Part shown: in pieces, positions 9,881 through 20,329 of the stretch
Layout: the number at the start of each line of letters is the position of its first letter
How positions within the stretch are numbered: the first letter of the stretch is position 1
From: Cycas panzhihuaensis
Taxonomy: Eukaryota > Cycadophyta
Reading direction: 5' to 3'
Length of the DNA: 64,000 nt
Assembly: GCA_023213395.1 (NCBI GenBank)
Contig: CM041465.1
Coordinates: 192,145,741-192,209,740 of the forward strand
The notes under the pieces: model-generated
Told to the model about the DNA's origin: nothing
What the model saw: only the letters and a program-made list of their open reading frames with translations
The model's database searches: none
Position numbers and translations under genes: made by a program

Positions 9881-10680
9881 TTTAGAATCTAAATATCATA
9901 CTTAATAATATTATTGTAGCAGCGTGAGGGTACTATGGAGTCTAATTTAAGTAACTGATCCTTTGTCTTCATAAAAATGACATCTCTGGTAATTATGATT
10001 TTTCGTTGTGAAGGTATAAAGATCTTATACCCTTTCTTATCCATAGGGTATCCAACAAAGATGCCTTTAAGTGCCCTTGGCTGGAGTTTATTTCGATCTG
10101 CATCCAGGATATGGGCATAGCATGTAGAGCTAAAAATTTTAAAGTAGTGAACAATGGGGGCTTGTCCTGACCACTTTTCATTAGGTAATTGTGCTTCCTT
10201 TGATGGGCTAACAACATTGATACAATAAACAACTGTCCAGGTTGCTTCAGCCCATAAATAGGCAAGTACATTTTTATATATTAACATAGCATGAGCCATA
10301 TTCATGATTGTCCTATTCATGTGCTCGACAACTCTATTTTGCTATGGGGTACCTGCTACTGTTGTTTGATGCTTGATGCCATTGTCTCGAAGGTATCTTT
10401 CAAACTCATGCGAGGTATATTCACCACTATTATCAGTTCGAAGACATTTGAGTTGATAACCTGACTCTTTTTTGGCAAGGGCTTTGAATTCCTTGAATAT
10501 ATAGAATGCTTCATCTTTCTTATGTAGAAAATCTACCTATACTTTTCTAGTAAAATCATCAATGAAAGAGATGTAATATAGCTTGCTCTTCAGTGAAGGA
10601 ATGAGCATTGGCCCGTACAAATTAGAGTGTACCAATTGTAATGGATGGCTCAATTTCCACTAACTTTTGGGAAAGGGTTA
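9880..10680 (-). pseudogene. Element B integrase, broken
   Basis: The C-terminal part is an open frame (9889-10320): MNRTIMNMAHAMLI, LWAEATWTVVYCIN, then KLQPRALKGIFVGYPMDKKG and IIITRDVIF, all hallmarks of the copia integrase core and C-terminus. The catalytic core upstream (10320-10680) is recognisable, including a D-N-S-G-E-Y block and Q-N-R-V-V-E-H, but has stops. It would insert the cDNA into the genome. Confidence 0.9.
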
Positions 10681-11270
10681 TCAATGAGATTTGGCAATTA
10701 TACAAGATTCACATTTAAAGGGCTTAGAGGAAAACTTTGGAAGGTTTGGAAGAGTGTTAGAAAGATCTCTAAGTCTATCAATGTAAACATGGCTCATACG
10801 AGCATGCCAAAGAGCTTCTGGTGACAATGTTGGATGGGTCAAGATGGAATTAAATGCAAATTCTTCATCGGCACAAAGGCTTTGGGCACAATGGGCTTCA
10901 AAAGATGGAGAGCCATTCAGTCGAAAGAGTTTTCCAGAGAGATGTCTAATCAAAACCACCTGATTAGTTGGAGGGTGAATGACCTTAAGAGTCTGGTCAT
11001 TTGCGGTTACACTCAGATCAAATCCATAAGAAACAAGTGTGGATAAAGAGAGTAGGTTTTATTTGAGATTGGGTATGTATAAGATATCAAGTAATGTAAA
11101 ATCTTCTAAGCCTAGGAGTTTCAGGCGAATGTTGCCAATTCCTTCAACAGGTTGTTGTGATTTATCAGCCATGTGAACAACTCCATGAACATTTGAGTCA
11201 AATGTTTGATATAGATTGCGATTGCATGTCATATGTTGAGTTGCTCATGTGTCTATGATCCACTGTCCAT
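10681..11270 (-). pseudogene. Element B protease and GAG-pre-integrase
   Basis: The GAG-pre-integrase frame (10681-10959) reads LWHARMSHVYIDRLRDLS and CESCIIAKSH, giving the H-H-C-C zinc ligands. The protease lies upstream, down from about 11270. It starts WIIDT followed by a stop codon at 11245-11247 exactly where the Gly of the D-T-G-A active site should be, then AT-HM. The catalytic Asp codon remains but the frame is closed inside the motif. Confidence 0.88.
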
Positions 11271-12338
11271 CGATTGAAGCCATACTATTGGCAATTCCAA
11301 TAGGGCTTGGCATTGGTAAAGGAAATTCACAAGTGATATATCCACACTGAGCTTCAAAGAATATCTTTGGTTGGTCAATGGTATTTGATGCTGAAGATTC
11401 CTTAATTTTTTGAATATGTGCATGTACAAAACCTATACCACTAAAGGATTCTTCACAAGTTTCTTCAACATTGTGAGCTCCATGTTTTGGTTGAAACTTC
11501 GCCAACTTATAAGTGGTAGTTCTACAATCTTTTGCTAAGTGTCCTTTACGATTTCACCGATCACACAGAATAGTTTGATTACCAGTCCCTGAAGAAGTAT
11601 TGGTTTGGCCTGACTATCTTGCTCTTTGTTGAGGTGACCCTTGGCCTTGAAACTGTCGAGGTTGTGATTGAGGGTTTGATTGACCTTGTGGACAATTTTC
11701 CATATTTCTTCCTCTTCCTCTTGCTTGGTTATTTCCTCTACCACGAGAGGGACCTTGATTTTTTGTGTAGCAAACTTCTTCTTCTATTTCAAAGGTAGCA
11801 TCTGGAAGAGAGTCAGAGGCTACAAAGTTTGTATCAAATGTTTTGTCAAATTCTATGAACTTCTTGGCAAGTGCTTCGAAGTTGAGTGTCTTCAATGTTC
11901 CACTAGCAAGTTTTTATAATTAGGGACATAAAAACATGACTGGATCAAAAATGCCCAAGTGATGTATTAGGTCTTAAAGTCTTTGTCAATTGCCTGTTTG
12001 ATTGGTTGAAGGAGATTTATTGTCTCATGACCTTGTCCTTTCTGCATTTTTAATTTGTTCATTTTCAAAACAAGATAAACAAATTCTAAATCTGACTTTG
12101 TATCAAAGTTCTTTATAAGAACTTCTAAGACCTTCCAGGCTGTATCATGTTCCTCTTCATTTATCAAGTTGTGCAAGGAGTGATCAATGACCAACAAAAT
12201 TCTTGCACGAATCTTTTCATCATCTATCTTCCATTGTAGTTTAGCTACAGCATCTGTAGGAGCTATTGGGGTGGATCCTTTGAAGCATTGTTGTATTCTT
12301 TGGTATCTTTGGGTGTGGGATGTAGGCGGGCTCTCCAA
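11248..12338 (-). pseudogene. Element B gag, broken
   Basis: Gag begins at 12338 (MESPPTSHTQRYQRIQQCF). The UBN2 domain follows: KIDDEKIRARILLVIDHSLH, then HDTAWKVLEVLIKNFDTKSD and VLKMNKLKMQ. A second frame at 11614-11895 starts LNFEALAKKFIEFDK and leads to an Arg/Gln/Gly-rich region. The zinc knuckle near 11530-11575 reads CDR, a stop, then NRKGHLAKDC: its second Cys is now TGA. The last frame (11245-11505) leads into the protease. Confidence 0.87.
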
Positions 12339-14432
12339 AGGCCTTCATACTTTGCAGCATTTTTAATTCCAGTGTACCATATATCCCAATTTTCTTTGCC
12401 TTTCAACATGTAGTTAACGTTTTGCTTGAATTGAGATGATATGGTGATGATGATGAAGTAGAAGAGATGATAGAAGTATGTGCCACTGACACGTGTGGCT
12501 AGTACACTTGGTGTAGTAAGGATGTAGAAATGATTGTTATGATGAGAAGCGAGTAATGATTAACTATTTTTCAATAATTATATAAAAAATAAATATAAGT
12601 AATGATGTAAGAATGAGGCCTAATGTAGAGCTGGCAAAGAATGATGATGTGTCATGCCACTAACCTTTCACTTATGTCTAAATATAGGTGAGGTTTCGAT
12701 GCCTAAGGATTCTAGTATACGATTAGGGCCTTCACCTGCGATACCCGCACTTGTGCTTGGTGATGAAATCCAAGTCACAGTAGAGCCCAGGTACTTCTAG
12801 TCCTTACCCAGTTCACCAATGAGCAGCTATATATCTCCTCCGAAGAGTCAAACGATACTGCGTATCCCACAGCTATGATGGGTATTGGACTGGGTTAATT
12901 TTAATCTTGCATTAAGGTTTTCAGTTTTCCTGGGTGGTTATCAGGATTATCCCTGATTGGAGGCCGTAGCTATGGCTAACCTGTCCCTCCACCACTATTC
13001 TAGTTAAGACCAGACCTAGTATGAAACTTACACCTCCCTTAGGGCCTGGACTTCGGCCAACCTTGGTCTATTTCAACTAAGGCGAGTGTGCGCACAAGTC
13101 AAGAACTGGCAGTATAGATCATACGGATGAGATTCCTTTTAATAATAGTGTAAGATGTTTCCGTATAACTAAAAACTGAAATAGAAACTTGCCAAATGTG
13201 CTTGCTTACTTTTCGTGCTTACTTTGTTATTATTGCTGCTTTTGTGATGCTTTGTTGTTGTTGCTGCTTTTGTGATGCTTTATTGTTGTTTCTACTTTTG
13301 TGATGCGTTATGCTATGTGTGCAAATAGAAAAGCATGCTAGATTTAGTAGGGGAACTAGATGTTGCTTCCGATCCAAGGTTTCCCTTGCTTTAGTACAAT
13401 GTTTCCAAATATAATTTTAGAAGTTTTGATACAAAAGCCACAATGGGCTAAAAAATGGATCAACTTGTCGCTAAAATGATGATTTTTCTAAATCTATATG
13501 CATGCTATTTTGCCCTATTTTATGTTTTTTACACAAAACTTACAAATAATAATAAATACATAAATTTTTAAAAATTACAAATATGAAGCCCTAAATTATG
13601 AAATCTAAATTTATGATAGAAGGCGAAAATGTTTAGAATGTCGTTTTTGATAGAGTTGTGAAGTCAGATTTTAGAAAAGGCACAAAAAATTTTCTACTCG
13701 AAAAAGTAGCGAAGTAAATCCATGCTAGATCAACTATCTCAGAATCTGAAATTCAATATGTTAAAAATTATGTTTTGACACATACATTAACTTTTCCTTC
13801 TGCACCATCTACAAAATCTGCCAAAATATTACCCAAAAAACCCTTGCAAGGTCCTTTGTAGGGTTGAGTAGGCAAAATCAACAACCATGAGAAAACTGCA
13901 TAGATCTCACTAACTAGTGGATGAAATTTTATGAGATTTATCTTAAAATGATCTTAAGACATAAATCTACCAGATCCCTTAATAAAACTTTTAGATCTTC
14001 AGCTTATAATTAAAGGATTTCATTAGGAAAAGTGCTTTAAATCACTTATCCACAAAATTTACCCTTTTGTTAGAGTCAAAACTCACTGTTTTAGGCTGAA
14101 TCTGAAGTTTCTCTAGAAGACAAAACTAATCCTCTAGTCAAGGCAACCTTTCATGCCAAATTTTATCAAATTCTGAGATGGTCAACTTTTTATGAAATTT
14201 TGGGCCTTTAATGCTTTTGGGAATTTGTTTTGATTGAGCGACTTCAAAAACCTATATTTTTCACCTCTAAATTTCTGCACACATGGACAAAGTAGTAACA
14301 TGCAAAATACTATAATTTTAAGCTCTCAAAATGTTAAAAAATAATGAATGCACTATCAATACTTCACATTGAAGGTGAAGGAGAGGCAAAATGACTCCAT
14401 ACAAGTGGAATGGGGTGAATAGATCCCCTTCT
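12339..14432. other. Element B long leader between primer site and gag, no gene seen
   Basis: About 2.1 kb has no open frame I can recognise. The part at about 12640-13160 is visibly richer in G+C than its surroundings and has mixed text unlike the rest. A three-copy 28-bp tandem repeat lies at 13222-13305. The remainder is AT-rich. It could be an untranslated leader or sequence acquired by the element. Confidence 0.6.
13222..13305. repeat. Three tandem copies of a 28-bp unit
   Basis: The unit is roughly CTTTGTTGTTGTTGCTGC followed by TTTTGTGATG. Copies lie at 13222-13249, 13250-13277 and 13278-13305, the third more diverged. Confidence 0.85.
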
Positions 14433-14447
14433 AGCTCTGATATCACA
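14433..14447 (-). other. Element B primer-binding site (decayed iMet type)
   Basis: On the minus strand TGATATCAGAGCTAG follows the 5' LTR end; it differs from TGGTATCAGAGC by one base. It marks the 5' end of the minus-strand element. Confidence 0.85.
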
Positions 14448-14761
14448 TGAAGGAATGATGGATCTAGGAGATAAATCACTCACATGCACACAATGGCAAT
14501 GGAGAATGGAAAAGAAGATGAAACAAGATATGAGAGCAAGCTTGGAGGTGAGAATGAAAATAATAACTCCCTTCTTGATATTTTACTTTTTATTATTGAG
14601 GGTGAGTATTAGGGTTAGTATTTTTTTACCTAATGATATGAACCCAAAATTACATCTAAATGCACATAAAGTACATTTTATTAAGAGACTAATACTAATA
14701 ATATATCCTAAGGTCACATAATTAATCTACACAAATGACCTTGATACATTAACCTCTTTCA
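14448..14761 (-). repeat. Element B 5' LTR (314 bp)
   Basis: Direct repeat of 7114-7427 with the same ends. The target duplication CATAT follows at 14762-14766. Confidence 0.95.
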
Positions 14762-14766
14762 CATAT

Positions 14767-15319
14767 ATATTGTGATACTATGTAGAGAAGCAGTAACCAA
14801 TTGAATGTTACCAGCCTGGCTTAGGAGAGCACCTTTCTGGCCACCTAGTTTTCTTTGCATCCTATCTATAATAGGGTTCCAGAGGTCCTTCCTCATATTC
14901 CCAACAAATAGAGGCATGCCTAGATAGGTAGATGATAGAGATCTGATTGGCATCTCCAACTCCCTACTTATCTTTCTTTATAGTCTCTCATGAATATTTA
15001 TAAAAAAGATAAAGCTTTTATCTAGATTTATTCTTTGATTTGTGGCTCTTTCACATGCTTGGAGTCCTGCCTTAAAAGCTCTAGCTTCCCCCAAGGCTGC
15101 CTTTCTAAGGAAGATGTTTTCATCCACAAACTGGTGATGGATAATATTATCCAAACCGAATGCGGGATTTAGCCCAGAAATCCACCCTTTCCTCCTGGCC
15201 TCCTCAATAACACTCCCAAGAATTTCTGCCATGGTAATAAAGAGGTAAGCAGATAAAGGGTCCCCTTGCCTCAACCCTCTCAAATCGGGGAACAATGAAG
15301 TCGAGATCCCATTAATCAA
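14767..15319 (-). pseudogene. LINE reverse transcriptase, C-terminal half
   Basis: The frame at 14978-15319 carries LFPDLRGLRQGDPLSAYLFI, the RT motif G-L-RQGDPLSP-LF. It then has IIHHQFVDENIFLRKA, where the catalytic FADD is altered to FVDE, so the second Asp is lost. It ends INLDKSFIFF. The frame at 14759-14959 continues with SSTYLGMPLFVGN and QAGNIQLVTASLHSITIYM, the palm end and thumb of plant LINE RTs. The frame then enters the element B target duplication and continues at 7108. Confidence 0.9.
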
Positions 15320-15550
15320 AACTAAAAATTATGGTTTAGTAATACATCTTATCATCCATTTCGTCCATACCTCGTCGAACCCAAAGGCCTAAAGACAATC
15401 CGATAGGCAATCCCATGTCACTCTGTCATAAGCTTTGGACATATCAATTTTTATTACCATGCCAGCTTCCCTCCTTTGGTGGACTGAGTGAATCATTTCA
15501 TGGACTGCAATAATGCCATCCAAAATTTGTCTACCCTTAACAAAACCATC

Positions 15551-16324
15551 TTAGTTAGGGGATATAATCTTTAGTAGGCACTCCTTCAATCTATTAGCCA
15601 AAATCTTAGCTAAGATTTTATATTTGATATTACAAAAGCTTATCGATCTAAACTCCTCCATAGCTTTCGCCCCTTCTTTCTTAGGAATCAAGACCAGGAA
15701 CGTGGCCCGCCAATCCTTTAGAATTGTTTTCTTATTATGAAATTCATCCACTGTTAGCTTTAGATCTTCCTTTATTATATCCCAAAACATTTGGTAAAAA
15801 CCTAGAGGAAAGGCATCTGGGCCAGGGGCTTTATCCCTCCCCATATTAAAGAGGGCCTTCTCCACCTCCTCCATAGTGAAAGGCTCCTTTAACCACTTGT
15901 TTTGATCATCCTTGATCAACTTAGGGATGAGACCCAACAACTCCTTTCTAAGGTCCTCCTCCCGACAACCTGGTTCTTGGAATAAATTCTTAAAATAGTC
16001 CACCACGATACCTTTTATGCCCTTTTCCGTCTCCTCAACATCTCCCCCATTGCCCCTCAATTTATTTATTCTATTACTGGCTCTATGTTTGTGGGTCGTC
16101 ATGTGAAATAATTTAGTGTTTCTATCCCCCTCTGCCAACCAGAGGGCCCTAGACTTCTGCTTCCAGTGGATTTTCTCCCTGGCTAAAATCTCCTCTAGGT
16201 TTGTGATAATCGAGCATTCCAAGTGGTCCATGGTGAGGGATCTACCTTCCTCCTGAATTCTACCCTCAACCTCCTTTAGCTCATCCATCAAATGACTTTT
16301 TGTATAGAAGATGCTGCCAAACAC
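15551..16324 (-). pseudogene. LINE reverse transcriptase, N-terminal half (257-residue open frame)
   Basis: This is the longest open frame in the window. It holds the pre-RT helix region (HWKQKSRALWLAEGDRNTK then LFHMTTHKHRASNRI), DYFKNLFQEPG, EVEKALFNMGRDKAPGPDA, FPLGFYQMFWDIIKEDLKL, FHNKKTILKDWRATFLVLIP, and FRSISFCNIKYKILAKILAN with RLKECL. These match plant L1-type RT motifs (APGPDG, LIPK, RPISLCN--YKI-AK-LANRLK). A stop lies just before 15551 where GF-KGR text follows. The final IISPN block is usually followed by Q-AFV-GR. Confidence 0.93.
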
Positions 16325-16449
16325 TTCTTTGTTCTAGGTCTTAATTTGTGTTTTCATCCAACTTAGCTTCCTTGAAAATTTGTACATCGCATACCCCTCC
16401 ACCGGGATGCTCTACCATTCTTTTACCTAGTTCCTAAGATTTAATTGTT

Positions 16450-16734
16450 TCATCCACATAAGTTCAAATCTAAAGGGGGCTCCATGATATCTTCCTTGAG
16501 GTTAAATTCCAACATCAGTGATGAATGATTTAAGGCCACCTTAGGCAGTGCGTCTAATTTGATATCTTCATGCATCCTTGTCCACTCATAATTGATCAAC
16601 ACCCTATCGAGCTTTATCTGGATGTGATTATGCCCCAATCTTCTGTTCGACTAGGTATACTTACCACCACACAATGGAACATCTATTAGACCCCCTTCTT
16701 GCAGGAAATCCCCCAGGTCTGACATACTCCTAGT
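16450..16734 (-). pseudogene. LINE endonuclease C-terminus, truncated
   Basis: Minus-strand translation gives SMSDLGDFLQEGGLIDVPL, CGGKYT, a stop where Trp is expected, SNRRLGHNHIQIKLDRVLIN and then the 62-residue frame ending LKEDIMEPPLD. It contains the DRVL motif and SDHSSL-like text (NHSSLMLEF) of APE-type endonucleases. All catalytic residues upstream are absent because the insertion is truncated at 16734. Confidence 0.85.
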
Positions 16735-16752
16735 AAGAGAGAGCAGACATAT
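16735..16752. repeat. Right target-site duplication of the LINE (candidate)
   Basis: AAGAGAGAGCAGACATAT pairs with 186-203 (15 of 18 identical) and begins where the LINE endonuclease text stops. Confidence 0.6.
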
Positions 16753-17690
16753 GATGAAAGAGGGGAGGAGAATTTTTTGAAACTTTCTTCTTATATTTTT
16801 TGAAAAGACTTTTTAATACAAGTCCATTTCTTTTGATGTTCTTGTATTGTAAAAGGAGGGTTTTTAGAGGTAAGAGTTGAAATGATGTAGAGTTTTATTT
16901 GTAGACTAAAGTTTAGGGAAGTGTTGATCATTATTTTGTTTTAGAGACTAAACACCATTGGTAAGTGCATCAATGTTGCAGTGTTTTAGCCTAAATGGTA
17001 AATTTATATTTTTAATACAAAAATAAAGTATGTTGGAAAGCATTGAAGAACTTGATGTATTCTCCGTTTGTATTTCATTTCTATTAAGTAGAATTATAGA
17101 TATTTTATACAGTCATATAGTTTTCTTATTCTATGGTTAATAACTACCCTAAAAGAAGCAAATAGCTATGATGATATAAAATAGACAATCTTGATATTCT
17201 CAAGCCTTAGTTATTTTATATGCTTCTTTTAAGATTATTTCCATCATTAAAAAGTATAAAGTGTATGTTAAGGTTTTCTAATTGTACCTTGTTCTTGTTA
17301 ATGGTGCTTTCTCTTTCAAGGCATAAGTGGGGTTTGATCAATTTTGGGTATTTCCCTAGTGAATGGTTTTAAGAATATTACTAGAAAGAATTAGTTGATA
17401 AGTGGTCAATTTTGCTAATAACCTTATGTAGGCAACATACTTGCTTTAGAATCTTTATCTTAACAATGGAGCTTGACAAAGATGTTAGGAAACACTTTTG
17501 TAAAGACCCCCTCCTTTAATTTCTTTACTCTAGTTACTCTCAAGAGGATTCATAAGATCTAATGAAGGATCTTATCTATCTAAGCACTATTATAGGTATC
17601 ATTGTGTTATGCCACCCCAAACATCATAGGCCTTAAAGTGTTATCCATAGGCATACTAGATTATCACAATTGATATTTTATAGGCAAAAT
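16753..17690. other. Unassigned AT-rich stretch
   Basis: I see no coding frame and no repeat partner. It lies between the LINE target site and the gypsy RT relic. The gypsy RNase H and integrase, expected at this end, are not recognisable. TGTAAAGACCCCCTCC at 17502-17518 resembles a gypsy LTR edge, but no partner was found. Confidence 0.4.
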
Positions 17691-17694
17691 AATG

Positions 17695-18330
17695 TACTAT
17701 GATTTACAATCAATATTTCTCTATAAAACTCCTCACCTCATGCGTATTCTTGGGTGATGGTTATTCCATAATGGTTATGATTTTTAGTATATCAACTAAA
17801 ATTCCTACTTTTGAAATGACATGTACTAGATAATGCACCTCCTCTTTATAGAATTCACACTTGCTTAGCTTAGCATATAACTTGTTCTCTTTAAGCAATT
17901 ATAATGTAATTCGTAAGTGCTCTTCTTTAGTTATTGAATAAATCAATATTCCATTTATAAACACTATGAAAAATTTGTCTAAATACTTTCTCAAGATGTT
18001 ATTCATCAAGCATATGAGTGTTACAAGTGTATCGGTCAATTTAAATGGCATTACTAGGAATTCATAATGCCTATATCATGTGCTTATAGTAGTCTTAATA
18101 ACATCCTCTTCCTTGATTCTAATTTGGTAATATCCTAATCTAAGGTCTATCTTGGGGAAAAAATTAGCTCCCTTCATTTGATCGAATAAATCTTCAATTT
18201 AGGGTAAGGGATATTTATTCTTGAATATTGCCTTATTTAATTACCAATAATCTATGCATACTCTCCTAGTTCCATCTTTCTTTTTTACAAATAAGACTAG
18301 CTCCCCATGATAAAACATTATGCCTAATAG
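17695..18330 (-). pseudogene. Ty3/gypsy reverse transcriptase, catalytically dead
   Basis: Minus-strand text reads [106 protein letters not shown] and PSPKNTHEVRSF. This is the classic chromovirus-type RT. The catalytic motif, normally FLDDILIYS, is FINGILIYS at about 17940-17966: both Asp codons are changed. Several stops also interrupt it. RNase H and integrase do not follow, so this is a fragment. Confidence 0.9.
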
Positions 18331-18949
18331 TACCTTTGTTAAGTAGACCCTATAACTACATTTTAAATTTGACCAATTTTGGTGTAGCCAGGCGATATAG
18401 TGCCTTAGAGAGTGGTTTTGCTTTTAACATGAGTTGATTACATAATCCACATCTCATTTGGGTGGCCACCCTCACAACTCTTTTAGGAATATGTCCTTGA
18501 ATTCTTATATTACTATATGATTCACTTGGTTAGGTTCCATGAGGGTCCTTTCTTTATTTACATGGGCAACATAAGCTTGACAACCTTTTATTAGGGACTT
18601 CTTTATTTGTGTTGTTAAAATTTATTGAATATTAACTAGAATTTTCATTTCCTGAATGAGAGTGGTTCTCCATTATTATTCAATCACTCAATCAACTTAT
18701 TATAGAAGTCAGATTTTACCTAGTGCTTTACCAACCACTCCAAACCAATGATAGTATTATAATCCCATAATAACATGATCTAGAAAGTGGCATAAGTAAA
18801 CTATGACTCCCACTTTAATGGATAAAAGGGTACATATTCTATCACATTCATTTTGTTACCATTTTTCATATGTATAATCCATTTATCCTTGTGAGTTTGA
18901 GTCTTGAGTTTGCACTTTTCAAAATTCTAAGGTGCAAGAATTTATCACT

Positions 18950-19870
18950 ACTCTCTAAGTCAATGAGTGTAGTAAGGTATTGCCTTGTGATCTTACTAGT
19001 TACTTGCACCATAATGAATTAGTTATCAACTTGTCTTCCCTTAGTTGTTGCATGAACATGCATGTATCCTATATCTTTGGCTTCATCTACTATAGTGGGT
19101 TATAGCTCTATGTTGTAAGCTCCTCTTCTTGCTCCTGGCCTTTGTGGATAATTAGGAGCATAGTGTCCTTGCTTATTACATCAGTAGCATATATTGTCTT
19201 ATAATTTTCTAAGAATACTCATGGGTAATGGATTAGGCCTTAGGTTGCCTAACAATCAATTGAAATTTTTTCCTCCTTGATTGAATATTTGTGGTCTAAA
19301 ATCCTTCTTTGGTAGACATGACCTTAGTAGCCATCTTCCTTTTCAACCAACTTGTCCATGTTATGGCTTTGCCCATTGGTCTTTATAACACCTAGCCTTG
19401 TAAGTTGCCTCTTTCAAGGTCATAGGATCTTGATTCTATTTTTGATATTTCCATTTAATCCATTGATAAACACATGGGACTTTACCTTTTCTTCTTGGAT
19501 GTAAGGATCATATTAGAGAAGTTCCATGAATTCCCTCTCTCATTAGAATTGAATCATTCAGTTCAAACTATTTCTCGATGTTAAGCAGCCATGACTCTGC
19601 TTCACCTTCACTCTTGATTTCTCCATTGAAAATGGGTGGCCTCACCTTCTCATTTTAAACTAGAGTACACTCTTCTTACCTCTACGCTCACCTCATTTGG
19701 GAGTTTCAATGAAGGACTTAGTGCTTGTATAGTATTTCTCCTCACTGTGCTCTCTAAACCTTCTCTTACCTCTTCTAGTTGAATGCTCGTGAGTTGATGG
19801 TTCTTGGGGCCTACCCCTCCTTCTATTACTCCTGGCATTCTAAACCCTTTTAGTATTTTCTTTATCAATA
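18950..19870 (-). pseudogene. Ty3/gypsy gag with zinc knuckle, broken
   Basis: It lies upstream of the RT on the minus strand. The zinc knuckle at 19148-19189 reads C-Y-stop-C-N-K-Q-G-H-Y-A-P-N-Y, keeping C-x2-C-x4-H with the last Cys changed to Tyr. Further upstream come IFNGEI, SWLLNIEK and MTLKEATYKARCYKDQW-like text, and an open frame at 19650-19868 rich in Glu and Arg (LEEVREGLESTVRRNTIQAL). The order gag-PR-RT matches Ty3/gypsy. Between 18330 and 18950 the protease is expected but I cannot identify it. Confidence 0.75.
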
Positions 19871-20315
19871 ATTTATTGAATGTTTTAGAGAATCACCTCA
19901 TGGCTTCTCAAAATCCTTTTTTTGTTTTCTTTATAGCTCTTTAATTACTCTTACAAACTATGAATAGTCTTTATTAATGCAACTAAAACATTAGTTTATA
20001 AGTTCTCCCTATGACTTGGAAACTCTTAAGCATCTATATCTTCAGATCTGAGGTCTCTTTGGACTAATTATACCCTTCAAGTATCATCCCTATATAGAAT
20101 TCATCTCATCCTCATGATGTCTCTTATTAACCTAAATGTGATCTTTCCAAGGTTGGTTAAAATTCAACCAATATATTAGAGTTCGACTTGATCTTCTAAA
20201 AGGTTCTTTATTAATTTTATAAGCTCTAAATTTAAGGCTCTAATAGGCCCTTTATAGCATTCCACCTTGAAGCTCTAAGAAACTCCTTACTGGCTATGGA
20301 AGCTTCAATCCTTAT

Positions 20316-20328
20316 AGCTCTAATACCA
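20316..20328 (-). other. Primer-binding site of the gypsy relic
   Basis: On the minus strand TGGTATTAGAGCT matches the iMet site with one change. It puts the 5' LTR of the gypsy relic above about 20330; I could not find its right edge or its partner. Confidence 0.7.
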
Positions 20329-20329
20329 C

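Larger units (their letters stand above)
7114..14761 (-). mobile_element. Ty1/copia element B, complete, degenerate (7.6 kb)
   Basis: A minus-strand copia element has two 314-bp LTRs (7114-7427 and 14448-14761), a strong polypurine tract, an iMet-type primer site and a polyprotein from about 12340 down to 7885. The duplication CATAT flanks it. It is long for copia because about 2.1 kb of leader lies between the primer site and gag. By hand I count about 18 differences between the LTRs (about 14 transitions), fewer per base than for element A. Element H (55971-61130) is the same family. Confidence 0.95.
14762..16734 (-). mobile_element. LINE, 5' piece (1 of 3), truncated in endonuclease
   Basis: On the minus strand, endonuclease C-terminus (16734-16450), RT (16324-14978) and the end of the RT palm (14959-14767) follow in order. 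Homology stops at 16734, exactly at the candidate target duplication, so the LINE was 5'-truncated on insertion. The remaining LINE continues at 7113-6944 and 1969-204. The total LINE sequence retained is about 3.9 kb. Confidence 0.9.

Noticed and set aside
14455-14721. 88-residue plus-strand open frame
   Set aside because: It lies entirely within the element B 5' LTR; the partner LTR has it interrupted.
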